Source: Staphylococcus xylosus
GTDB taxonomy: Bacteria > Bacillota > Bacilli > Staphylococcales > Staphylococcaceae
Reading direction: 5' to 3'
Length of the DNA stretch: 64,000 bases
Assembly (NCBI RefSeq): GCF_002732165.1
Contig: NZ_MRZO01000005.1
Coordinates: 1-64,000 of the forward strand
Shown here: piece after piece, positions 27,333 through 36,951 of the stretch
How positions within the stretch are numbered: position 1 is the stretch's first letter
Layout: each line of letters starts with the position of its first letter
Position numbers and translations under genes: made by a program
The notes under the pieces: generated by a model
Databases searched by the model: none
What the model was told of the DNA's origin: nothing
Seen by the model: only the letters and a program-made list of their open reading frames with translations

Positions 27333-28666
27333 GTCAGAAAAAAATAGATTTCGGTATTATGTTAAATGGTCCGGGTAGTCATATGCATGCTTGGAAATCT
27401 AATGAGGTTCCTAGTGATGCAAGTACTAACTTTGAATACCAACTAGATATTGCTAAGAGAGCAGAGCGAGCAGGTTTTAGTTTTGTTTTTGTAGCAGATG
27501 GACTTTATATTCATGAGAAATCTATTCCTCATTTCTTAGACAGGCATGAACCTTTAACACTACTTGCTGCACTTGCGCCGATTACTCAAAAAATTGGTTT
27601 AGTTGGTACAATTTCAACTTCCTATAGTGAACCTTTCACTGTTGCGAGACAGCTAGCTACGATCGATAATATCAGTCATGGACGTGCAGGTTGGAACGTT
27701 GTTACATCACCACTTGAGGGTAGTGCTGATAACTATAGCAAAGGTGCTCATCCAGAGCATGATACGAGATATGATATCGCTGAAGAGCATATTCAAGTTG
27801 TACAAGGACTTTGGGATTCATATGAAGATGATGCCTTTAAATTTGATAGTGACAAAGGCGAATATTTAGACAAAAACAAAATGCACACATTAGATTATAA
27901 AGGTGAATATTTCCAAGTAAAAGGGCCGTTAAATGCAAGTCGTTCTGAACAAGGTCAACCAGTTATTTTTCAGGCAGGCGCTTCACCTAAAGGACAAGAC
28001 TATGCTGCCAAATATGCAGATGCAGTTTTCACATTAGGAGAATCAAAAGAAAGTGCACAACGGAATTATGAAAGTATTAAAGATCAAGCCAAGGCTTATG
28101 GACGTAACCCCGATGAGGTAAGAGTATACCCGATTTTAGCACCAGTCATAGCTAAGACTGAATGTGAAGTAGAAGCACGTTTTGAAAATATTAAGACTTT
28201 AGCAAATATTGATGAAGCGTTAGATTATTTAGGGCGTTATTATGATCATCATGATTTTAGTCAATATGACTTAGATGCACCTTTTCCAGATTTAGGCGAA
28301 GTTGGTCAAAATAGTTTTCGAGCTACAGCAGATGCAATAGCTGATCGTGCAAAAACAAATCACTTAACGTTAAGAGAAGTCGCGCTAGAAGAAACAGTCA
28401 GACGCTCTCCATTTATGGGAACATACGAAGATGTAGCAGATTTAATTATTGAATGGGTAGAAGACGGCGCAGCAGATGGTTTTATTTTTGGTCCTCATAT
28501 ATACGGCGCGGTTTATGATGAATTCTTAGAAAATGTATTACCTATTTTAGAGGAAAAAGGCTATTATGATAAAGCGTTTCATGGTGAAACATTAAGAGAT
28601 CATCTTGGTCTTCCTTTTAAAGAAAATAGATATACACAATCTAAACAATCTCGTGTTACAAATTAA
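27329..28666 (+). CDS. NtaA/SnaA/DszA-family FMN-dependent monooxygenase
   Basis: 445-aa LLM-fold monooxygenase of the NtaA/SnaA/DszA group, with the family N-terminus (MLNGPGSHMHAWK) and GRAGWNVVTSPL, AEEHIQVVQGLWDS and VIFQAGASPKGQDYAA. Members oxidise nitrilotriacetate, alkyl sulfones or S-alkyl compounds. A pair of LLM enzymes resembles the B. subtilis ytmO/ytnJ arrangement used to recover sulfur from S-alkyl-cysteines (analogy only). A terminator follows at 28692. Confidence 0.88.
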   Translation: MSQKKIDFGIMLNGPGSHMHAWKSNEVPSDASTNFEYQLDIAKRAERAGFSFVFVADGLYIHEKSIPHFLDRHEPLTLLAALAPITQKIGLVGTISTSYSEPFTVARQLATIDNISHGRAGWNVVTSPLEGSADNYSKGAHPEHDTRYDIAEEHIQVVQGLWDSYEDDAFKFDSDKGEYLDKNKMHTLDYKGEYFQVKGPLNASRSEQGQPVIFQAGASPKGQDYAAKYADAVFTLGESKESAQRNYESIKDQAKAYGRNPDEVRVYPILAPVIAKTECEVEARFENIKTLANIDEALDYLGRYYDHHDFSQYDLDAPFPDLGEVGQNSFRATADAIADRAKTNHLTLREVALEETVRRSPFMGTYEDVADLIIEWVEDGAADGFIFGPHIYGAVYDEFLENVLPILEEKGYYDKAFHGETLRDHLGLPFKENRYTQSKQSRVTN

Positions 28667-28691
28667 AGCTTTGCAAGCATTGAAATTGATG

Positions 28692-28726
28692 GGCACAACT
28701 AAAATATAAAAGTTGTGCCTGTTTTT
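28692..28726 (+). terminator. Terminator of the monooxygenase pair
   Basis: GGCACAACT (28692-28700) pairs with AGTTGTGCC (28711-28719), followed by TGTTTTT. It separates the pair from the transporter gene, although partial readthrough is possible across the 80-bp gap. Confidence 0.85.
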
Positions 28727-28746
28727 ATTATAAGGAGTGAACGACT

Positions 28747-30219
28747 ATGTCAGAATCTAGTACAACATCTTATCAAAATACTGTTAATCAAACAGCAAAT
28801 AAAAACACTATAAAGACAAAAAGTAAATTAGAGTTACCACATGTGTTATTAATGATGTTAATAATGATGATGTTTGCTTGTTTTTTGACATATATCATTC
28901 CTGCTGGCGCGTTTAGTACCGAGAAAGATGGGTCGATGATACAAGGGACTTACCACGCAATTGCTCAACATCCTGTGAATCCATTTTATGCAATAACTCT
29001 GATTCTAAATGGGGGTATACAATCTGCTCAAACAGTCACTTTACTATTATTTATAGGTGGTTCGATGGGGGGCATTCTGCAGTTGAATTCAGTTACGAAA
29101 ATAACCAATTTCATGATTTATCGGTTTGAACATGCAGGTGCATTACCTTTAATCATAGGTTTATTCTCATTGATGGCATTTATCGGATTCTTTGTTGGTG
29201 GGGACCAAATGATTGTGTTTGTAACCTTGGGCGTCATTTTAGTAAGACGTTTAAAATTGGATCCCATTATGGCTTTAGCGATTACATTTTTACCTTTGTA
29301 TATGGCATTTTCAGTTTCACCATCAGGCATGGCTAAAATCGGACAAATTGTATATCCTGATGTCGCACTTTATTCAGGTTACGGTGGTAGGGCAATTATG
29401 TATCTTGTATTTTTAGTTGTGACCTTATTATATGTAATTTGGTATGCGCGAAGAGTAATTAAAAATCCAGATAATAGTATGATGACAACAAAAGTTTGGC
29501 AACAGCAAAATGATTCTCCATCAAATAGTGAAGTGAATTTGGAAGGTAGCACAGTAAGTTGGAGAGATATTATTGTCGTTAGTTTAGTTGTCGTGACACC
29601 AATCATTTTAGCTTTAGGGAATGGTTTGCTCAATTGGACTGAACGGTATGGTAATGGTGTTTTTATTACAGTATTTGGTTTGAGTTTTGTGTTAGCCTAT
29701 GTTGTTAAAGGGCAACGGCCATCTGAAATGGTGGATGGATTTTTAGAAGGAGCGAAACCAATGCTTGTAGTTGCTTTTGCAATCATTATGGCAAATACTA
29801 TTAGTGTGATATTGGAAAAAGGTCAAATATTAAGTACTATAGTGCATGGACTGACGACGCAACTTGATGGTGCCTCATCGGGTGTTGTTTCAGTGTTAGT
29901 GTTTTTCATAGCTACAATATTTAATTTCTTAGTGCCTTCTGGTTCTGGATTGATGAGCGTGATGGTGCCTATATTACAGCCTGTTACCACAGCATTAGGA
30001 GTTAATGATCAAATATTATTAACTTCATTATCTTTTGGTGGTGGATTAGGTAATCTCATCACTCCGACACTAGGTGCTACAATTGGTGCTATAGCTATAG
30101 CTAAAGCTAATTTTGGTTCATGGTTTAAATTTATGGCACCGCTATTTGTCATATGGATGATAATTGGTGGTGTGATACTTTATATATTTACGGCAATTGG
30201 CTGGAGCGGTGGTATATAA
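28747..30219 (+). CDS. YfcC-family membrane transporter
   Basis: 490-aa protein of the YfcC/DcuC-related family: a hydrophilic N-terminal tail of about 30 residues, then 11-12 membrane helices. Family marks are TYIIPAGAF, FLVPSGSGLMSVMVPILQP and GGGLGNLITPTLGATIGAI. Members are thought to carry C4-dicarboxylates, amino acids or small peptides; the substrate is not known here. It has its own ribosome-binding site (AAGGAGTG) and a terminator shared with the convergent DeoR gene. It may serve the upstream oxygenases or the polyol cluster. Confidence 0.8.
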   Translation: MSESSTTSYQNTVNQTANKNTIKTKSKLELPHVLLMMLIMMMFACFLTYIIPAGAFSTEKDGSMIQGTYHAIAQHPVNPFYAITLILNGGIQSAQTVTLLLFIGGSMGGILQLNSVTKITNFMIYRFEHAGALPLIIGLFSLMAFIGFFVGGDQMIVFVTLGVILVRRLKLDPIMALAITFLPLYMAFSVSPSGMAKIGQIVYPDVALYSGYGGRAIMYLVFLVVTLLYVIWYARRVIKNPDNSMMTTKVWQQQNDSPSNSEVNLEGSTVSWRDIIVVSLVVVTPIILALGNGLLNWTERYGNGVFITVFGLSFVLAYVVKGQRPSEMVDGFLEGAKPMLVVAFAIIMANTISVILEKGQILSTIVHGLTTQLDGASSGVVSVLVFFIATIFNFLVPSGSGLMSVMVPILQPVTTALGVNDQILLTSLSFGGGLGNLITPTLGATIGAIAIAKANFGSWFKFMAPLFVIWMIIGGVILYIFTAIGWSGGI

Positions 30220-30234
30220 TTGATATTCAAAATA

Positions 30235-30309
30235 AAAGGAACAATGATGACTTTATCTAAAAGTAATTTTACGTTTAGAACATTAAAGTCCATCATTGTT
30301 CCTTTTTTT
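30235..30309. terminator. Bidirectional terminator between yfcC-like and DeoR genes
   Basis: AAAGGAACAATGATG-ACTTT (from 30235) pairs with AAAGT-CCATCATTGTTCCTTT (to about 30305) around a loop of about 30 bases, with a T run to 30309. Confidence 0.85.
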
Positions 30310-30322
30310 GTTTTTTATTTTT

Positions 30323-31087
30323 TCATGGTGCTACTGTTAATGAAAATGGTACATTCTGTTTCCATTTATTTGATGGTGTTTCATCAGTTATAACTTCTGT
30401 AATGTCACTGATTTTTGCAAATGAAAGTGTAGAGGAGATATCGAATTTACTTTTATCAATAAGCGCAATGACATTTTCACTCTCTTTTACCATTTGTTTT
30501 TTTAATTGAACTTCAGGTAAAGAGAAATCAGTCAAGCCATTTTCAAGTGTAAAGCCGTTCGCAGATAAAAAGAAATAATCTATGTGATACATTTCAAGTA
30601 TTTGTGAATCGATATTACCTGTAATCGCATTTGAATCTTGTGAAACAAAACCTCCAACTACAAGAACTGTTAAGTGTGGATTCTCTTTTAGTAATACTGC
30701 GTTTTCTAACCCGTTTGTGATAATAGTTAGTTCCATTGTTGTTTCCGTTAATAGTTTAGCCAATTCATAAGTTGTAGAACTTGCATCAATCATAATACAT
30801 TGTTGTGGTTGAATTTTTTTCAAAGCATGTCTACTAATTTTATGTTTTTCTGAATGTTTTTGAGTTAAGCGATAAGAAAAATTCAAATTAGAACCAAGAT
30901 TATCAATTATTTTTGCACCGCCGTGCGTACGGATTAGTTTATTTTCACCTTCAAGACGTCTTAAATCACTTCTTACAGTTGCTTCTGTAACATTTAAGTA
31001 ATCAGAGAGCTGTTTTACCGTTGCGCGTTTATGAGATTTTATATAAGTATAAATATGTTCTCGGCGCTCATCAGCATACATTTTCAT
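30323..31087 (-). CDS. DeoR-family transcriptional regulator of the polyol operon
   Basis: 254 aa. N-terminal DeoR helix-turn-helix (RATVKQLSDYLNVTEATVRSDLRRL, written here as family landmark residues 20-44), then a sugar-phosphate-binding DeoRC domain (IDASSTTYELAKLL, TIITNGL, VLVVGG). Such regulators respond to a phosphorylated sugar intermediate. It is transcribed divergently from the dehydrogenase-kinase-isomerase operon with 177 bp between, so it very likely controls it. ATG 31087 fits the family N-terminus; a GTG at 31096 is closer to GGAGG and is an alternative. Confidence 0.85.
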   Translation of the reverse strand: MKMYADERREHIYTYIKSHKRATVKQLSDYLNVTEATVRSDLRRLEGENKLIRTHGGAKIIDNLGSNLNFSYRLTQKHSEKHKISRHALKKIQPQQCIMIDASSTTYELAKLLTETTMELTIITNGLENAVLLKENPHLTVLVVGGFVSQDSNAITGNIDSQILEMYHIDYFFLSANGFTLENGLTDFSLPEVQLKKQMVKESENVIALIDKSKFDISSTLSFAKISDITEVITDETPSNKWKQNVPFSLTVAP

Positions 31088-31224
31088 ATGAATCACATCC
31101 TCCTTTATATCATTATACATTTTAACATAAATAGTGCACAAGAAAACTAAAACAAATCGAAATGAAAATAAACGAAAGAATATTTGAAAGAAACGAAAAA
31201 ATATATTAAAATGATAATTGTTAA

Positions 31225-31238
31225 TGAAAACGTTTTCT
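31225..31238 (+). promoter_or_regulatory. cre site (CcpA operator) of the polyol operon
   Basis: TGAAAACGTTTTCT matches TGWAANCGNTNWCA at 13 of 14 positions and is itself almost palindromic. It lies 26 bp before the start of the dehydrogenase gene, downstream of or at the promoter. The adjacent stretch 31157-31210 is A-rich with repeated CGAAA/GAAA motifs that could hold DeoR half-sites. Confidence 0.85.
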
Positions 31239-31264
31239 AAAAAGAAAAAGGGGAGCTTTTAATT

Positions 31265-32347
31265 ATGACTAAGAAAAATTATCCAGAACAAATGAATGCT
31301 GTTGTAGCTTATGCACCTGGTGAATATAAATATGAAACAGTTGAAACTCCGAAAATAGAAAATTCAAAAGAAATTATCGTAAAGGTAGAAGCATGTGGCA
31401 TCTGCGCAGGTGATATTAAAGCGTATGATGGTGCGCCAAGCTTTTGGGGTGATGAAACACAGCCATCATACATTAAATCACCGATGATTCCAGGGCATGA
31501 ATTTATTGCTCGTATTGTTGAAAAGGGCAATGATGTTATAGATTTTGAAATTGGTGATCGTGTAATTTCTGAACAAATCGTACCTTGTTGGGAATGTAGA
31601 TTCTGTAATCGTGGAGAATATTGGATGTGTGAAAAACATGACTTATATGGCTTCCAAAACAATGTGAACGGTGGTATGGCAGAGTATATGAAATTCACAA
31701 AAGAAGCAATCAATTACAAAGTGCCTGAGGATATGCCCATAGAAAAAGCAATTTTAATTGAACCATACGCCTGTAGTTTACATGCGGTACAACGTGCCAA
31801 CATTAAATTAGGAGATTTTGTTGTACTTTCAGGTGCCGGAACATTAGGTTTAGGCATGGTAGGTGCAGCTAAAAAAGCAGGTGCTGAGACATTGGTTGTC
31901 TTAGACATGAAAGATGAAAGATTAGAACTAGCTAAGGAATTTGGTGCTGATATCGTAATGAATCCAGCTAAAGTTGATGTTGTGAAAGAAATCAAGTCAA
32001 TGACGGAAGGATATGGCTGTGACACATATATTGAAGCTACGGGTCATCCTAAATCCGTTGAGCAAGGTTTGAGTGCAATCAGAAAGTTAGGTCGTTTTGT
32101 AGAATTCTCTGTATTTGCTGATCCAGTAACAGTAGATTGGAGTATTATTTCGGATCGTAAAGAATTAGATTTGATGGGTAGCCACTTAGGACCTTATTGC
32201 TATCCACTAGTCATTGATGGAATTCAAAAAGATGACTTTCCAACTGATGGTGTAGTCACACATCAATTATCTTTAAAAGATTTTGAACAAGGATTTGATT
32301 TGATGAAAAAAGGAGACAAATCATTAAAAATTGTTCTTGTACCTTAA
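31265..32347 (+). CDS. Zinc-dependent polyol dehydrogenase (threitol/erythritol-type candidate)
   Basis: 360-aa medium-chain dehydrogenase. Catalytic zinc ligands Cys44 and His78 with Glu79; structural zinc cysteines Cys108, Cys111, Cys114 and Cys122; Rossmann motif SGAGTLGLGMVG; an Asp after the second strand (VVLDMKD) favours NAD. It belongs to the sorbitol/threonine/threitol dehydrogenase group and oxidises a secondary alcohol to a ketose. First gene of an operon with DhaK-, DhaL- and RpiB-like products. By this context its product would be a C4 ketose such as erythrulose; the substrate is inferred. Confidence 0.85.
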   Translation: MTKKNYPEQMNAVVAYAPGEYKYETVETPKIENSKEIIVKVEACGICAGDIKAYDGAPSFWGDETQPSYIKSPMIPGHEFIARIVEKGNDVIDFEIGDRVISEQIVPCWECRFCNRGEYWMCEKHDLYGFQNNVNGGMAEYMKFTKEAINYKVPEDMPIEKAILIEPYACSLHAVQRANIKLGDFVVLSGAGTLGLGMVGAAKKAGAETLVVLDMKDERLELAKEFGADIVMNPAKVDVVKEIKSMTEGYGCDTYIEATGHPKSVEQGLSAIRKLGRFVEFSVFADPVTVDWSIISDRKELDLMGSHLGPYCYPLVIDGIQKDDFPTDGVVTHQLSLKDFEQGFDLMKKGDKSLKIVLVP

Positions 32348-32391
32348 AGCCAATGGCTAAAGAATTTATGTTATAAAAGGAGCGCATTGAA

Positions 32392-33390
32392 ATGAAAAAA
32401 ATGGTTAATAATCCAGACCATGTTATTGATGAATTAATGACTGGTTATTTAGCGGCTTACCCTGAATACTTAAGACGTTCAGAACTTCATAAAAGGGCTT
32501 TAATAGGTAACAAAAGAAATCAAAAACGCAAAGTAAGTGTCTTGATTGGTGGAGGATCTGGTCATGAACCAGGGTTTTTAGGATATGTAGGTCAAGGTAT
32601 GGCGGATGGCGTGGCTGTCGGTAATATATTTGCCTCACCTTCACCGATACCAATTCAAGCTGTAACAAAAGAAATTAATCAGGATCACGGCGTGTTGTAT
32701 ATATACGGTAATTACGCTGGTGACTTAATGAACTTTGAGATGGCTAGCGAAATGACAGAAATAGAAGATGATATCCAAACGGCTGCTGTTATCGGTAACG
32801 ACGATGTCGCTTCATCTAAAGATATTGACGACCGTAGAGGTATAGCCGGTGAATTACTTGTGTATAAAGCTGCTGGAGCGGCGGCAGATTTTGGATATAA
32901 TTTGGAAGAAGTAAGACGTATTGCTCAATTTGCTAATGATCAAACACGTTCTATGGGGATTGGTTTAAGCCCATGTTATCTACCTCAAACTGGAAAACCA
33001 AGTTTTGATTTAGAAGATAATGAAATGGAAATAGGGTTAGGACATCACGGCGAGCCAGGCATAGAAAAAACAACGGTAAGAACAGCTAAAGAAACAGTAA
33101 ACGTGATTATGCAGAACATTTTAAAAGAAGCAATTTACCATGAAGGTGATGAAGTGGTTGTCTTAGTTAATGGTCTGGGCGCTACATCTCAAATGGAACT
33201 TTATATAATTAATAAAGAAGTAAGTGAAATATTAGAAGATAAAAATATTAGTGTTTATAAAACATTTGTCGGTAATTTTATTACTTCGATGGAGATGGGT
33301 GGTTTTTCAGTGACATTAATGAAAGTAGATGAAACGCTGAAAGCATGTGTAGATCATCCAGTAGATTGTCCGAACTTCAAGGTAGTTTAG
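32392..33390 (+). CDS. DhaK-like ketose kinase subunit (dihydroxyacetone/erythrulose kinase)
   Basis: 332-aa DAK1-domain protein binding a short ketose covalently. Marks are IGGGSGHEPGFLGYVGQGM (52-70, substrate-site Gly/His) and His219 in GLGHHGEPG, the hemiaminal-forming histidine. It supplies the substrate-binding half of a two-subunit kinase, with DhaL giving the nucleotide half. No DhaM (PTS phosphoryl donor) gene is present here, so ATP may be the direct donor, as in the related fused erythrulose kinases of mycobacteria. Ribosome-binding site AAAAGGAG is 9 bp upstream. Confidence 0.85.
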   Translation: MKKMVNNPDHVIDELMTGYLAAYPEYLRRSELHKRALIGNKRNQKRKVSVLIGGGSGHEPGFLGYVGQGMADGVAVGNIFASPSPIPIQAVTKEINQDHGVLYIYGNYAGDLMNFEMASEMTEIEDDIQTAAVIGNDDVASSKDIDDRRGIAGELLVYKAAGAAADFGYNLEEVRRIAQFANDQTRSMGIGLSPCYLPQTGKPSFDLEDNEMEIGLGHHGEPGIEKTTVRTAKETVNVIMQNILKEAIYHEGDEVVVLVNGLGATSQMELYIINKEVSEILEDKNISVYKTFVGNFITSMEMGGFSVTLMKVDETLKACVDHPVDCPNFKVV

Positions 33391-33402
33391 GGGGGCGTGA
33401 AT

Positions 33403-34041
33403 ATGGTATTAACAAGTCAAGCATTTAAAGATTATATATTAGCGTTAACAACGTTATTTGAACAGAAAAAAGATGAGCTTTGTGAGCTAGACAGAAAAAT
33501 TGGTGATGGTGACCACGGCGTCACAATGGATATTGGTTATCAAGCTGTAAAGGAAACGATTCATAATGAGTTAGCATCACAAAGTGATATTGCGAAAATT
33601 AGTGTAGCTGTGGGGAAAAGTTTTTTAGATGCTGTGGGTTCATCAGTTGGTCCATTATATGCGTCTGGTTATTTAAAAGGCGCAGTAGCAATTAAAAATC
33701 AAACAGAGCTTGATGATGAAGGGTTATATCAATTTTGGATTGCATTTAGTAAAGGAATTAAAGATAGAGGCAAAGCCGAAATTGGTGATAAAACAATGAT
33801 AGATACTTTAGAGCCGTTTTATAAATCATTAATAGAATCGATGGACCAAGATGTGGCTTTTACAGAAGGTTATAATAAAGCATTAAAAGAAGCACATTTA
33901 GGCATGGAAAGTACAAAAGATATTATTTCCAATAAAGGGCGCTCTAAGAGATTAGGATATAGATCACAGGGACATGTGGATCCTGGTGCGATGTCTGCTT
34001 ATCTAATGCTACAGACATTTGGAAGTTTTATAGAGGATTAA
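33403..34041 (+). CDS. DhaL-like nucleotide-binding kinase subunit
   Basis: 212-aa DAK2-domain protein, partner of the preceding DhaK-like subunit. The Mg-nucleotide motif is LDRKIGDGDHGVTMDIG with its conserved Asp residues; later VGSSVGPLYASGYL and a C-terminal DPGAMSAYLML (DPGA) motif. It would phosphorylate the ketose held by the DAK1 subunit. Start ATG 33403 is 7 bp after GGGGG (33391-33395), only 12 bp beyond the dhaK-like stop; a GTG at 33397 is too close. The short spacing supports stoichiometric co-expression. Confidence 0.87.
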   Translation: MVLTSQAFKDYILALTTLFEQKKDELCELDRKIGDGDHGVTMDIGYQAVKETIHNELASQSDIAKISVAVGKSFLDAVGSSVGPLYASGYLKGAVAIKNQTELDDEGLYQFWIAFSKGIKDRGKAEIGDKTMIDTLEPFYKSLIESMDQDVAFTEGYNKALKEAHLGMESTKDIISNKGRSKRLGYRSQGHVDPGAMSAYLMLQTFGSFIED

Positions 34042-34066
34042 TAGACAATATTAAGGAGGAAATGAA

Positions 34067-34513
34067 ATGAAAATAGCAATTGGTGCAGATCATAACGGAT
34101 ACGATTTAAAAGAAGCGGTAAAAGAACATGTTGAAACATTAGGTCATGAAGTTGAAGATTTTGGTTGTCATCAATGTGCAGAAACAGATTATCCAGATGT
34201 GGCAGCTGAAGTTGGTAAAAGCATACAACAAGGGCAAAATGCCCGTGGTATTTTAATATGCGGTACAGGTATCGGTGTAGCTATAACAGCTAATAAATTA
34301 ACAGGGATACGTGCTGCGTTAGCACATGATTATTATTCTGCAGAGCGCGCTCAACTTAGTAATAATGCACAAATTTTAACAATGGGTGCACAAATAATTG
34401 GTATAGAAGTCGCTAAAAAAAATGTAGAAGCCTATCTCAATGTGAGTTGGGAAGGTGGCTCTCAACGAAAAGTTGATAAAATTGATGAAGTTGAAAGAAA
34501 CGAGTCTAACTAA
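34067..34513 (+). CDS. RpiB/LacAB-family sugar-phosphate isomerase
   Basis: 148-aa aldose-ketose isomerase. GADHNGYDLK (phosphate and ring-opening region) and ICGTGIGVAITANK with the catalytic Cys65 are intact. Family members isomerise ribose-5-P/ribulose-5-P, galactose-6-P or, in tetritol pathways, erythrulose-4-P to erythrose-4-P. As the last gene of a dehydrogenase-kinase operon, the tetrose role is the best contextual guess. A lacA/lacB pair is excluded because there is only one copy and no tagatose genes. SD AAGGAGGAAA precedes it. Confidence 0.85.
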   Translation: MKIAIGADHNGYDLKEAVKEHVETLGHEVEDFGCHQCAETDYPDVAAEVGKSIQQGQNARGILICGTGIGVAITANKLTGIRAALAHDYYSAERAQLSNNAQILTMGAQIIGIEVAKKNVEAYLNVSWEGGSQRKVDKIDEVERNESN

Positions 34514-34522
34514 ATAATAAAA

Positions 34523-34573
34523 ATAATAGCTATAAAGAAATTTATCTTCATGAATTCTTTATAGCTATTTTTA
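34523..34573 (+). terminator. Terminator of the polyol operon
   Basis: AATAGCTATAAAGAA (34525-34539) pairs with TTCTTTATAGCTATT (34555-34569), followed by TTTATT. Confidence 0.9.
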
Positions 34574-34688
34574 TTGTTTTGATATCTATGTCTAAAATAA
34601 ATACGCCTAATCCTTTTTAAGAAGTTTGTAGAATTGTCACTGTAATTTTTAAAATATTATCCTATAATATGCTTAAGGAGGATTATCT

Positions 34689-35102
34689 ATGCGTAGAGTA
34701 CTGTATGCTTTTTTAGTTTATACAATATTAGGTTTATTAAGTGGATTTTATTATCGTGAATTAACGCTCGCTCATAACTTTACTGGAGATACACAACTCG
34801 TAGTTGTACATACACACACGTTAATATTAGGTATGTTTATGCACCTTATTTTATTACCTGTTGTGAAAATATTTAAATTAGATAGTTATTATTTATTTAA
34901 CTGGTTCTTTATTATTTATAATGTTGGTGTACTGACTACGATAGGTATGATGTTTACGAAGGGAACTTATCAAGTTATTGGGCTTACTGTTCCAGATTCG
35001 TTTGCTGGCTTTGCGGGTATGGGTCATACTATTTTAACTGCAGGCTTTATATTGCTGTTTTTCGTATTAAGAAACGCAATTATTAAAGATCCTAGAGATT
35101 AA
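34689..35102 (+). CDS. Four-helix membrane protein, DUF2871-like
   Basis: 137 aa with four membrane helices. Conserved-looking polar residues are VVVHTHTLILGMFMHL in helix 2 and GMGHTILTAGF in helix 4. The His pattern inside membrane helices is reminiscent of heme- or metal-binding membrane proteins, but no function is established. It resembles the DUF2871 family. Single gene with its own AAGGAGG and terminator. Confidence 0.7.
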   Translation: MRRVLYAFLVYTILGLLSGFYYRELTLAHNFTGDTQLVVVHTHTLILGMFMHLILLPVVKIFKLDSYYLFNWFFIIYNVGVLTTIGMMFTKGTYQVIGLTVPDSFAGFAGMGHTILTAGFILLFFVLRNAIIKDPRD

Positions 35103-35156
35103 TAAAAATAGTGGATAGCAATTTATAATAATGTTAAATCGCTGTCCAGTTGTAGA

Positions 35157-35204
35157 GAGAAATAAGAAATTCCAAAATTTTGGATTTCCTATTTCTCTTT
35201 TTTA
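35157..35204 (+). terminator. Terminator of the DUF2871-like gene
   Basis: AGAGAAATAAGAAATTCCAAAA pairs with TTTTGGATTTCCTATTTCTCT (one bulge), with a T run ending about 35203. Confidence 0.88.
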
Positions 35205-35304
35205 ATTACAGATTTTATCTTAAATTATATTTTCTTAATTATGATTCTTACATGTTATATCAATATAATGATAATTAAATAGAGTAATCTAAGATGATAA
35301 GTAA

Positions 35305-36435
<1,131 letters not shown>

Positions 36436-36460
36436 TATGATTTTTAGGAGAAAATAATAA

Positions 36461-36862
36461 ATGATTGAGTTAAAGCATGAACCACCAACCGTTGAAGACT
36501 ATAGAAATTTACGTAAAGTAGCTGGACTGAGTGAAAAATCTCGAAAAGCTGCAGAAAAAGGTATACCTAATGCATGTTTTAATGTCACAATCTATGATCA
36601 ACAGGCATTAATAGGTATGGGAAGAGTGATTGGCGATGGTGGAACGGCATTTCAAATCATTGATATAGCAGTTAATCCAGCATATCAAGGCCATGGCTAT
36701 GGAAAAGAAATAATGACAAATATTATGGAATATATTGACACTAAGTCCGAATCAGGAACCTATGTCAGTTTAATAGCTGATTATCCTGCAGATCAGTTGT
36801 ATGCACAATTTGGATTTATTACTACAGAACCTAACTCGTGTGGTATGTATTTCAAATATTAA
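36461..36862 (+). CDS. GNAT-family N-acetyltransferase
   Basis: 133-aa acetyl-CoA-dependent acetyltransferase. Motif A is intact: IDIAVNPAYQGHGYGKEIM, with the Q-x-x-G-x-G acetyl-CoA loop at about residues 79-84. The acceptor substrate is not identifiable. It starts 25 bp after iruO and may be co-transcribed with it, and ends before a hairpin shared with the convergent symporter gene. Confidence 0.85.
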   Translation: MIELKHEPPTVEDYRNLRKVAGLSEKSRKAAEKGIPNACFNVTIYDQQALIGMGRVIGDGGTAFQIIDIAVNPAYQGHGYGKEIMTNIMEYIDTKSESGTYVSLIADYPADQLYAQFGFITTEPNSCGMYFKY

Positions 36863-36907
36863 TAGTTAAGCATTAATTTATAGTTTGTAATCTGAATATA
36901 ACAAATG

Positions 36908-36943
36908 AGGAGGCTGGGACAAATTAATTGTCTCAGCCTCCTA
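36908..36943. terminator. Shared hairpin between GNAT and glcP-like genes
   Basis: GAGGAGGCTGGGACA (36907-36921) pairs with TGTCTCAGCCTCCT (36929-36942) around AATTAAT. There is no long T run on either side, so termination may be weak. The GGGACAAATT core recurs in other hairpins of the window. Confidence 0.7.
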
Positions 36944-36951
36944 GCTAATTG

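Noticed and set aside
32392..34041. Classical PTS dihydroxyacetone kinase (DhaKLM)
   Set aside because: No DhaM gene follows, and the operon has a dehydrogenase and an isomerase that plain dihydroxyacetone use would not need.
34067..34513. Galactose-6-phosphate isomerase subunit (LacA/LacB)
   Set aside because: Only one copy and no lacCDFEG genes; the enzyme works as a pair in the tagatose pathway.
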